Source: Platerodrilus igneus (taxonomy: Eukaryota > Arthropoda > Insecta > Coleoptera > Lycidae). From it: a stretch of DNA of 64,000 nt. This document shows positions 34,309-44,030 of the stretch, piece after piece (positions within the stretch are counted from its first letter, which is position 1; every line of letters begins with the position of its first letter). The stretch is from the NCBI GenBank assembly GCA_036346225.1, contig JARFIW010001190.1, forward strand, positions 1,116,001 to 1,180,000, read 5' to 3'. Position numbers and translations under genes: made by a program. Under the pieces are notes generated by a model. The model ran no database searches. It saw only the letters and a list, made by a program, of their open reading frames with translations, and had not been told where the DNA came from.

Positions 34309-34567
34309 AGAAGCCCAAGATAGTCAGTCAGTCTCGAGCTCCTCTACTTTAGCATTGTTGGTTGTTCAAGCTACTCAAAATTAGTTTAATTATATTTTAT
34401 TAGTGAAAGTAATAAAAAAGTAATTTTTGATTGTTTAAAAGCGTTAATGAACATAACGCAACCATTTGTTAATTTCCAATTGTAATTTCTGTTTTAAATA
34501 AATTTGTTAGAAGAGTTTTTGGAAGAAGCTGTTTAAAAAGACTATCCAAGAGGCCCAAAATCTAACT
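34309..34567 (+). repeat. 3' LTR, second part
   Basis: Resumes at AGAAGCCCAAGATAGTCAGTC and matches the 5' LTR to its end, CCCAAAATCTAACT. It is followed by the right target copy CGTT (34568-34571). Confidence 0.92.
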
Positions 34568-34571
34568 CGTT

Positions 34572-35630
34572 ACTCCGCTCTAATTCACAAAAAGTAAATT
34601 GATTATCAAACAGAGCTTTTGATGTGGTTATAGCCGCTCCACCATCAAATTCCATTTCTGTTTTAATACTTTTAATTAAAACATCAACAAGAATTGGCTT
34701 AATTTTCACATTAACTACTAATTCGCAATGAAATATTTCTACTTCTGAATCACTTTCTAGCGTTTCGATATTCACGTATTTGCTGCTTTTACAAAATTTC
34801 TTTCGTGTACATACATTTACGATATGCTCTACTACATTACATCTACAACATTTGGCGTTCCTAAATTTACAGTTGTGACCCTTTTGGTGTTTATTGCTAC
34901 AAGAATTATAGGTAGAATGCTTATTGTTACCTACGCATTGTATATTTTGTCATTCTACGGACTACTGATGATTGATTCCAGAGTTGTTGACCCACATTTG
35001 TCCTTTGTTAATTCTCTCTGCTTTATGTCGGTCAACCGTTTCCCTACATACCCAGTTGATATCCATTGTATTGTCCGTACGTCTTTCCAGTTTACTTTAT
35101 TCTGCAGATAATGCACGTCAACCATTTCCTATAAGGGTTTTGTTTCCGAAGATGGGTTCTTACAAAATTTGTCAATAACAAAGACGCTGCTAATGCCCGT
35201 AAGAAACTTGTCTCTCAAGATGGTGTCTAATGTTTAACCGAATGGACAGTTTACCGCCAATTTCTTTACGCGCGCCTGCCATTCCCCGATAAGTTCTTGC
35301 TTTTCTTGTATACCAGAGTAAAATTTTTATTCTTTCTCTATAAATTGACACTTTAGTACTAAAATACTTCACTAAACAAATATGCAATTCTTCGTATGAT
35401 TATGTTTTTGACAAATCTGGAAAAATAAGTATCTGAACCAATTAAACTGAGTAAGGTTGCTGCTCACTTTTATCCTTACCGTCTTCGATTGAGGTGACTG
35501 AGAATTATTGTTCGCATCTTTCTTGATAAATTATTCAATCGTTTCTGATAGGACTGAATTCTATCATCGCACCGATTAACGCCACAATTTAATCCCGTAG
35601 TGCTCTGTTTTTTTATTAATTTCGTCGCCA
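34572..35630 (-). pseudogene. Old Ty3/gypsy gag and protease, with primer-binding site
   Basis: This is the other half of the old gypsy. At 34,775-34,572 a protease frame has VDVLI, then EFDGGAAITTSKALF, with the D-x-G-A active-site pattern of retropepsins (the expected Thr/Ser is Gly here). Upstream are remains of zinc knuckles (CxxC words near 34,800-34,860) and a gag block with LRDKFLTG near 35,200. TGGCGACGAA (35630-35621, minus strand) looks like the primer-binding site. The protease frame at 34,572 runs directly into the minus-strand frame at 19,861 when the insertion and one CGTT are removed. Many stops show that it is ancient. Confidence 0.75.
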
Positions 35631-35874
35631 ATCGAAGCTTTTTTTAACTGTTACTTATACATTAAGAAAAGAATAATACTTGCTCACTTATGTTTATTAA
35701 CACTACTCGCCGTAATACATACAAGTATGCCCATAGAAGATGATACCAAGGCCAGTGGTAATATCTAGCAGGACACACTACTGCTACATATAGGTCAATA
35801 TATACACAAGCAAAAGAACATATATTTACATTACTGGCAATTAATATACGACAGTATAATTAATTATTTACAAG

Positions 35875-36440
35875 ATTAACATATGTGCGTGTTAATACGC
35901 ACAAACCGGAACAAATACTTGTATATAAAAGTACATTAAGTCGATTAAAGTACAAAGAATAATGAGAATCTACGCGAGATTAACACGAGTACATGCTAAT
36001 AAGCACAAACAAAAACATAAGGTTCCTATATTCCTATATATAAGCAAGCACAACTTATAACATATAACAACCATCTTAAGAGAGTAAATGAGAATAAAGC
36101 ATGAATATTTACAGGATTAACACAGTGCGTGTTAATGAGCACAAACAAAAACAAATATTCCTTATATCTATAAACCAAATTAATTCAATTAATAACATAT
36201 GGATATTTACAAGATTAACACCAAGATGTGTTAATGAGCACAAGAACAAACAGTTATCTATCCTTACATGTAATAAAAGCACAAACATACAGGTAATTAC
36301 CGCATTAAATCAGATATAGTCAAATGCATTATGAACAAGATTAACACGGGTGCGCGTTAATAAGTACAAACAAGAACAAATATAAGTTAAGTAATGGCAG
36401 GTGCAATTTAAATACAAGATTAGCACGAGTGCGTGCTAAT
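35875..36440. repeat. Six-copy array of a dyad-symmetric motif
   Basis: The core ATTAACAC-(5-6 nt)-GTGTTAAT occurs at 35875-35896, 35979-36000, 36116-36136, 36214-36235, 36340-36361 and 36419-36440. Each copy is preceded by ACAAG-like and followed by NAGCACAAACAAGAACAAA-like bases, and copies are spaced 79-137 bp apart. In copy 6 both arms change together (ATTAGCAC/GTGCTAAT), keeping the symmetry. The array begins about 245 bp from the old gypsy primer site, in the place of its 5' LTR. A binding-site array or RNA hairpins are both possible. Confidence 0.85.
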
Positions 36441-38412
36441 AAGCACAACAAGAACAAACGGGGACTAGACGTGGAGTTTGTATCGCAATAGATATACAAA
36501 CTTAACTTAAGGAAATGTTATTATGGACTAGGAGAAAGTTATGATTATCCCGAAAGAAGATACACGCACTTAGGTGACTGTCGGTCACGATAACGGGGCT
36601 GGAGCTTTCACGACACATTGTGGTACGACGTAAATCTGCTGACAAGACCTAGCTAGCGAACAGCGTCAGAGGAGTGGTGCTCTACGTTTCCAGATGTAAA
36701 CCATTAAGGTAGAGTGAGAATGTAATTACTGACCGTGTAAAGAAATACAATGATTTTATGCTACCGGGAAACAAGTTACTGGCTGTGTAATGGTAAGTAA
36801 TAGAATGCTGTCAGGACAAAATATCACCTAGTGTAGTGTTCAAACTGGGATAACAATCACCAGCGCTGTAGTGAAAAAGTAATGTGCGTTAACCAGAACA
36901 ACAATTGCAGGTTGTGTGTAGTGTGATTTAGTTAGCGTAGCTTGCACGTAACATAATATTTGATTCTGAGCTGTTTGTATGGGTTTCCTTCTCTAATTAT
37001 AAGCGTGGTTATCATGTCGGGGCAAAATGAATTATGTTCGTCTGGATTTTTAATACTGTAAACATTTTTTAACGTCTGGTAACAACTTTCCCGCGGAAGA
37101 ATTCATTTTGGTTAAATTGACAGCAAGTGGTGCTGTATGGTACAGGGCAAGTTGTGACATTCCATAGAAATACTTATAATAACATTTAATTTTAACAGTT
37201 TCCGTATTAGTAAATTCTACCATTACGATTATATTATGCACACTAAAAAATATAATTTTTATGTTACTATAATTTTGATCTAAAGTAAAATCATTTTGTA
37301 TTACATATGGTTCATATTCAAAGATTGTCAAATGCATTCTATCAGTTTTTAAAGGTTAGAAATGATGTCATCATTGTAATTATTACAGTCGTGATCCTGC
37401 TGTTGATCTCAAAATCTGAGCGCAAAGAAAAGTCACATGCAGTTTTGTGATAAATCACATAAATGGGAACCTTAACTTCTGATTATTTTAGGCTATACTA
37501 TATATTTTTCTATCATCCGTCCGAAGTCTGCAGAATATACCTCGAATTATGTTATAAAGGGTAAATCCATTTTTTATAGAGCACTTCGTACATAACGTCT
37601 AAGTCATCGACATGCCACTTTAGTAAGTTATTTACCTTCGATTATAAAGTTATCGAACGAGGCTAAATGTAGTCTAACCATGTTCGGATAATACCTTACA
37701 AAGTGGACTACTTTCAGTTTTAGTGGTACATTGGTTCCCAGATCGACAACTATAGGTTAGAAATAAATGTGTGTGGAGGCCGAAGTCAATAAGAGGCATC
37801 TTATGGTACCAATACTATAAAGAGAGTTTGTACTAAATAAACATTTGAAATTATTGCATAGACTAATAAAACGTACCTATAGTACGTCTATGTGTGTTTA
37901 GGCTATAATTTTAATTACATAAATTTGTGATATATTTGATTCTTGATACGTGCTGAAGACAGTATGGTGTGTATGTAATGAAAGCGTGTGTTATATAGTT
38001 AGAAATAAGTCGTGTGTAATAGTGTAAAAACATGCTTATATGCTGTATTATATTTGTTGTAATAAATTATTTTGCAATAACTTGGAAGCGTGATTGAATT
38101 TTCAGGTTTTTGGCATTTGCTTGTAGAAACCTTTTTTTCGGCTACTATTTATGAATAGGTCTGTGTTCTTAGGGTTTATGTTTGTTTTATGTTTAAAGTA
38201 AAAGTACTCTTAATGACTTATCACGTACATCTTTAAGCCAAAATCACTCTCCTAATCCCACATTTTGCCACTCTCTTGTTATTTCTTTCTAGAGTTTTTC
38301 CTTAGCAACCCTCGGAGACGTTTAAAATATTTTTGATTATGACATATTTCATACCTGATAGCGTTCTAGAAACCTCTTAAAACATTCATCCCACTGACTT
38401 AGTGGGCAACTA
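36441..38412. other. 2-kb stretch without recognised gene
   Basis: No frame longer than about 95 codons is present and none has a motif. Between 36,710 and 36,930 loosely related words (TTACTGRCYGTGTAA and similar) recur. It may contain the outer part of the old gypsy 5' LTR and its flank. Confidence 0.4.
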
Positions 38413-38892
38413 GTGTTGTTAGTACAGTCAAGGTCTTTGTTATTTTACCGAAACAGGATTTTTATCGGAATACTTCCAGTTTTCAGTGAACTACTCGCTA
38501 GATATTTTGGGGACCGAAAACTGTACGTAACAAGATTTCATGTCGTTGACATGAATCTTCATTTGTTCGCCGTAAGACCGCCGAATCAGATAGGTATTTG
38601 GTTCATTGACCCTAGTGATCAACCACGGTCTCCTCCATTTGTAGATTGGCTGCTCGGTTTCTGGTCCTTATTAAGTCGTCAACGCGTAATGGATGGGCAT
38701 TGGAACCATGGTTGGGGTAGCAGTCGTGAAAGTTCCTTTCACGTTGATAAACTCCTCAGATATAGTGCGTGTTTCGGCATCTACCTGTGGTTTGTGTCTC
38801 CGAGTCTTGGTCGTTTGTTTTTTAGGATCGTGTCGCTAGTAGTAGTGCCAGTAGTTGCATTCGTCACAATTACCACGATAAGAAAGCTGTAG
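38413..38892 (+). CDS. Hypothetical ORF, 159 residues, doubtful
   Basis: An open frame with a hydrophobic C-terminal third (LVVVPVVAFVTITTI) and a Trp-rich middle (HWNHGWGSS). No family is recognised, and no promoter or polyadenylation signal stands out. Base composition is more balanced than around it, which by itself lengthens chance ORFs. A gypsy relic seems to lie on the opposite strand directly downstream, so this may be a shadow frame. Low confidence that it is a gene. Confidence 0.2.
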   Translation: MLLVQSRSLLFYRNRIFIGILPVFSELLARYFGDRKLYVTRFHVVDMNLHLFAVRPPNQIGIWFIDPSDQPRSPPFVDWLLGFWSLLSRQRVMDGHWNHGWGSSRESSFHVDKLLRYSACFGIYLWFVSPSLGRLFFRIVSLVVVPVVAFVTITTIRKL

Positions 38893-39200
38893 TTTGACGT
38901 GCCGGGTTAGATTATGCCGCTAGAGGCATTGTCTTGACTTCTGCGGTGATGATCTCCCTTTTTTGCGGAGTATATCGGTAGGGCGTCAGTTGGAACTGAG
39001 TATGGCTTGCCGTTCTTATGACGGGCTTAGTACTAGCTGTGGATGTCAGTGCCGTCTTTTCTACTATGGGCAAGATGTAGTTCGAGGTGTGAGGGTTGAT
39101 TATGCCGTCTTGAGACATTTTCTTGACCTCTATGGCGATTAGCTCGTTTCCCTGAAGAAAACATCGGTTGGATGGCAGTTGGGACGACGTGTATGATGTC
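38890..39200 (-). pseudogene. Probable gypsy pre-RT relic, duplicated
   Basis: Minus-strand translation gives two similar blocks, one with LTPYRYTPQKREIITAEVK and one with ELIAIEVKKMSQDGIINPH, about 170 bp apart. Both resemble the segment just before the RT fingers in Ty3/gypsy pol, where a Y-R-Y/R-E-I-I-x-x-E-V pattern precedes the I-x-P-S/H block. Only this small part is recognisable. Confidence 0.4.
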
Positions 39201-40050
39201 GTCCTGAGCGGCTTCGTGACGTAGGTGGTTTGTGTGTGACTACTATGCTCAAGGTCCCGACACGGTTCGCTTGAAAAATGTTAGGCGAGCATTTTTCACA
39301 AAAATACACCCTCGTTGGAATGAGAGCTAAAATGGGGATCCCGTGTGTGAGTGTTGTCATGCACGTTAAAGATCTTTACCTAGCTTGAGACAGCAAGAAT
39401 CCGGCAAAATTTAAAATTTTACTAGTAAAGAGCTCGCTTCCTGGCCAAATACCCTTGGGTGAAGCATTGAAAAACCAAATGCAGTGTAGCCATCTTTTGA
39501 GCGGCTCCAAGTCGTAGTTGGTCTGTGTGTGGCTATTATGCTCAAAGTCCCGGGTTCGACTCGCAACACGGTCCGCTTTAAAAATATTAGGTTAACATAC
39601 GCCATCGTTCGGATGAGAAGTAAAACGAAAGTCCCGTATGCGAGTGCTGTCACCCAGGTTAAAGATCCCTATCTTGCTAGGAACAGCAAGGGTTTTGCAA
39701 AATTAAAAATTTTCCAGGTAAAAAAACTAGCTTTTTGATGAATGTAGTACCTTCGGTTGGAGCATTGGAGAAAATCAGATTTAGTGTAGTCATCGTTTGG
39801 CAGCTCTGTGACATATTTCATGCGCATGTGACTACTATGCCCAAGGTACCAGGTTCGAATCCCGACATGGTTCGCTTAAAAAAAGCGAGCAATTTGGTCC
39901 CATATGCAAGTGTTCTCACGCACGTTAAAAATCCCTACCTTGCTTGGAACAGCAAAGATTCTACAGAATTTAAAATTTCAAGAAAAAAAGATACTCGCTT
40001 CCTGACCCATGTAGTATCTTCGGGTAGAACATAAAAAAAAAATTCAAATG
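39150..40050 (+). repeat. SINE-like tandem repeat, 3 x about 300 bp, tRNA-derived
   Basis: Three copies (about 39,150-39,430, 39,430-39,740 and 39,740-40,050) share a head with GTAGTACCTTCGGTTGGAGCA, then a TAGTGTAGNCATCGTTTGGC block that resembles a pol III A box. The third copy has a perfect B box, GGTTCGAATCC (39852-39862); the second has GGTTCGACTC, and the first has lost it. A shared tail has CACGTTAAAGATCCCTACCT and GGAACAGCAAGGATT. No poly-A or simple tail separates the copies, so it may be a satellite grown out of a SINE. Confidence 0.65.
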
Positions 40051-40729
40051 TAGTGTAGCCATTGTCACCGGAATGATCAAAAACAATCTGCAGTCACTAA
40101 AAATATTAGAAAAATAAGACGCCAACCGATAGTTTTTGGCAACTAAGAAGTTTGCTACATCATGCACCGATTTTATATTGAATAATTAACCGCCAAAGCA
40201 TAACTTCAATTGTACAGTCTGGTTAGCCAGAACTATGGATAAATCGTCCTTTTACTGCTCCACGAAATTTAGCGCTTGCTTTTAAAGTGAATCCTCACTC
40301 ATTGAAGGAATATTGTGTGGCATTGTTAGAATAATCAAATTGCGCAATGTTGTTCAGGCATTGGAAGCGCGATTTATGTTGCGCAATAACTATGTCAAAG
40401 ATCCCAAAAGAATTATATTTTAATATATTTTTCAAAATAAGGCGTTTGTTTGTTACAACATTACTGGTGCTTTCCGCTTCTTTGAAAATATAGATTTCCC
40501 TTCCCGAGATGTTACCCTATTTTTTGTCGATTCTAGCACCTCCTAAAACTTGTGTTGCATTTTTGTAACGAACCACAGCGACATGAAGTAGCTCTGAAAC
40601 TTTGCTTAGTTTACAGTAGGAAAATTATATCAAGAGGAATGTATTAAATAAAATAAATGTCAAACTTTAAATTAGTAGTTTGAAATAGAAGTCGCACTTT
40701 TGCTTTTGTTATTAATCTCATTTCATATC
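40051..40729. other. Non-coding gap
   Basis: AT-rich sequence with no motif or repeat that I can recognise. Confidence 0.4.
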
Positions 40730-41460
40730 GCAGGATCAATACAATTTGTTCAATTTGAGCAACTTATGGTGTTGCATCACAAATAATAGAGAAATAAATC
40801 GCTTTTGATCTTTCATCTACAATTACTTCCACAACTCGTTTTCCACATAGTCCAATAAACTCGTTCTCAGTTTCATGCAAAAGGCGGTGATCTTAAAGTC
40901 GTTTAGCTCCATCTTCTTGGCTCTTCTATACTTTTTTTAAATGTTCCTCAAAAAGTGTATAATAATGTGAAATCAACTCAAAACGACCGAAAAAGCTTTT
41001 AACGGCACCTTCAAGTGTACTCCAGGGCAAATAGTAACTTTCATGTTTAGAACCATTTTCATAGTCTTGAAGTTTCCGGTACAACTTTAACCATGTTGAT
41101 ATGATTCGGTTAAAACCTTCTCTTGTATTCGGAGGACCAACCTTGTGTTTTATCTACAAGTCCGACGAATTTAGTGGACACAAACCACAAAACAATATAT
41201 TGGCCTTGGAGCTTTGCATAAACCAATCTCTTGCTAACTATTGCGTACGTTCGGTGCATTTTTATAGAGTAAGTAAATTGCATATGTATGACCTTCAATA
41301 TATTTGGGTAGGCTTGTAACCATTTCTATTAATTTGGTTTCAGTATTTAAGTCATATTTCACGATTAGTCGTCTGTCCTGATCCGCAACTTTCCGTGGTC
41401 ATGTACCCGAATCCTTTGGGTTAAATATCTTAATTGCGTCCATTTCCCAGTCGATTATGT
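40730..41460 (-). pseudogene. hAT transposase relic, TTF/ZMYM1-like
   Basis: Minus-strand pieces read GWSSEYKRRFNRIISTWLKL, then LYRKLQDYENGSKHES (the zinc-finger-side block), LPWSTLEGAVKSFFG and NEFIGLCGKRVVEVIVDE, ending in YFSIICDAT, which is the first catalytic Asp region of hAT transposases. This order is that of the TTF-type zinc-finger hAT proteins often annotated as ZMYM1-like. Several stops and frameshifts break it, and the catalytic remainder is missing. The LTR element at 41,516 starts just beyond its N-terminal side. Confidence 0.6.
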
Positions 41461-41515
41461 TTTTTAACAGGGTTCGGAATTATAAGCATGATCATCAGCA
41501 CCTTCTTGAGCTTAT

Positions 41516-42038
41516 TACAGTCGGGCATTCGCTATACTGCACAATTGTTAAACTCGAGTTATAATTCCCGCCGATTGTTACTTATACGGCACACGTTTTA
41601 AAAGTAATGCAACTGCTTTTTAAGTGAATTTGCAAGCACAATTTGAATCAAAATAAACTACTTACATTCTCAGGGTCCCACAATGTTTGCGGGCTGGGTG
41701 CAATTCACGCCTCGTTGAATCAAATTTCCCTCCGTTCTTCTTGTGTCTTCTATGCTCGTAGGGGATGAAGGAACACCAGGTAACTGGTACAATAAATGGT
41801 AAAGATAGAAAGAACTTACATGCCTAAAAAAGTAAGACACACGGCACAGATAGATGTTGCTTTCTGGAGAGCTCGTAACTTAATGGCGTCTTTCTACTCT
41901 ATACGCGCACTCCGCCATTCCCTCTGCGCAGGCGCGACTCGGAGACGACGAAAATTGACATTTTTAATTAAAAAAATACGCAGAAATTACCTTATAAATT
42001 ATAACTAAAACTAAAATATGCTACATGCCATTTTGGCA
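41516..42038 (-). repeat. 3' LTR of the gypsy element
   Basis: It matches 49008-49529 along its full length, including the central GGGTCCCACRATGTTTGCGG and the CGCCATTCCCTCTGCGCAGG part. Confidence 0.92.
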
Positions 42039-44030
42039 TGCAACAATCGCAACAAAGATATAAAAGAAAAAATCTTAAAAAAAAGAAGAAAAACTTTTAG
42101 CACGGTAGGAACTTAAAGTCTAGAGCCTTACTTACTTACGTATAAGATAACTTACATTCTACTAAATGTTTATTTTAGGCGCCACCTTTTTTTTTGTTTA
42201 AACCGATAACGCGTCTTGCGAGTAACTCGGAAACGGAATATGTAGTCCCAAGACTATCAAACTACATCTATAAATGTACACACAAGTCTTAGATGTGGCG
42301 CAGTTAAAATCGACAGCACAAATTTGTCGGAAAGCACAAAACACTACTACAACTAAAACAAATGCGACAAGTCGCCTAACATTTCTACAATAACCTAAAG
42401 CTAACTTAACAGTTTCTTTGGTGCACACGCACATAAGCATTGCATTTTAACTGTTTCTAATTTGGTAAAAAAATGCCCAACATTTCAAATGCCCGAGGAA
42501 GCAAGTTACTATACATTTTACAAATTTTTATGTTAGGTACTCTGGCTTAATAAACAGTACACATCAAAACTTTTTAAAGGCATGATTGTGAATTAACAAA
42601 TTTACGAACAGTACCATCTTACTAACTTCTTACATTTCTAACCTAACAAATTACATCGCTACCATCAGGTTAGCTTCTTCACTCAATACTCAAAAGTTTT
42701 CCTACGTCTGATCATAAATACCAAACGTTAGGACAACAAAAGATAGTAAGACAAACTCTCAAATTATTACTATCGATAATAGGTAATATAGAAGTATTAA
42801 GATAAAACTAGACAACAATAGACGGATCCAAAACATCCCAACACGCTAAGGCATACTACAACTATACATTTTAAAGATATAGCGTAGAATTCCCCAACTC
42901 ACCAAGCCGTTTTGTTTTCCATCGTTAAGATACAAAAGAGAGAGGCTCCTTGAAGCCGCTACGCAGGAAAGTACTCCTACTCCCCAAAAGACAGCGACCT
43001 GTGAAGCGGATCTGTTAATCAAAACGGTACGAGGGACCGGAAAATGTATGTGAGTGCATTCCTGTACCCGGCGTCGATCAATATCGATAAGATATTCATT
43101 CATACACACCCTCACCCATACATACACTCATACATACATGCACTGTCAGCGACCACGTGCGGCTGACAGTAGCACCACATGACCTCACGAAAGATTCCCA
43201 CAAACGTGGTGCAGGTGTCTATGAAAACCCTCCGCGCAACCACACGGTGGCTAACGGAAATGAAAAGGCCATAGACATATAAGGTAGGTTGAAAGAGGGA
43301 GGTTGGCATTTTGGCATGTGCTAACGACTTCCAGGTAAAAGAGAGTAGAATAAGGTCTCGTGCGATAGAAAAGGGTAGATAGAAAAGCACTACTCGACCA
43401 GCCAATGTGCTCAGTAGCCCGGAGCGAGGGAAAAATCACTCATATGTGGTAGACGGGTGTTCCGGGACAAGAACAAATCTACGGGAGAAAAATAAGGCGA
43501 AAACTGAGACAGTGGGATAAGAAAAAGGTACAGTTTTGGACAAAGGTCCGAAAAAGGTAAAGAGTTGTCCCTGTTAAACGCAGATCGGTCTTAAGGACCA
43601 CCTGCTGTGTTAATAAGACAAATTAAGGCACATAATAAGTTAAAAAAATTACAAAGCTCCCGATGAGAACTAGTACAATCATCTTACTAACGAGTGCATC
43701 CACTGAGATAAGAATATCAGAAAAGAAGTTGAAACAACCAACTTAAAAGTACTACTGCACGTACCTTCACACAAAAAACCCAAGTGTTCCAAGGTAATTT
43801 TCAAGAGCGATAACGCCATAAACACACAGGAATACCTAACTATAAGCAGTTAAATGAAGATACAAACATACTGTCCCAATATGCTAAAAACAACTAGAAA
43901 TTCAATAAGATAGCGATAAAAAGCGATAGCACCTCACCACGAAGTTAAATAAAAAACAAAAAAAAATGTTTATATGTTCTGATGACTTAACAAAATTAAG
44001 ACGGGAACAAAAACCTTTTGTAGACCATTA
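42039..44030 (-). other. 3' region between integrase and 3' LTR, no recognised gene
   Basis: About 2 kb without a motif. Minus-strand frames up to 97 codons at 42,846-43,439 have no domain, and their ends overlap each other in different frames. It may be an untranslated 3' part, a decayed third ORF, or foreign sequence. Confidence 0.45.

Larger units (their letters stand above)
19866..34567 (+). mobile_element. Errantivirus-like Ty3/gypsy element, split by a CACTA element
   Basis: The element has two LTRs starting AGTTA (GGGTA in the 3' copy) and ending TAACT, flanked by CGTT on both sides. It carries a primer-binding site, long leader, gag, pol and env on the plus strand. Without the 8.3-kb CACTA insertion it measures about 6.4 kb. 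It lacks integrase because of an internal deletion at about 24,656 and has many stops, so it is not active. Its proteins are closely related to those of the minus-strand element at 56,210-64,000, but the leader and primer site differ. Confidence 0.9.

Noticed and set aside
34824..35178. Two overlapping plus-strand ORFs with hydrophobic stretches
   Set aside because: They are antisense to the old gypsy gag; their frames overlap each other and have no domain.
35875..36440. Possible CRISPR array because of regularly repeated palindromic motif
   Set aside because: Spacing is irregular (79-137 bp), repeats are diverged, and the DNA is eukaryotic with retroelements around it.
39852..39862. Perfect pol III B box suggesting a tRNA gene
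   Set aside because: No cloverleaf can be formed around it; the A box is weak and the unit is a 300-bp tandem repeat, so it is SINE-like.
43112..43439. Two overlapping minus-strand ORFs as possible env
   Set aside because: No signal peptide, cleavage site or transmembrane pattern, and the frames cover the same bases.
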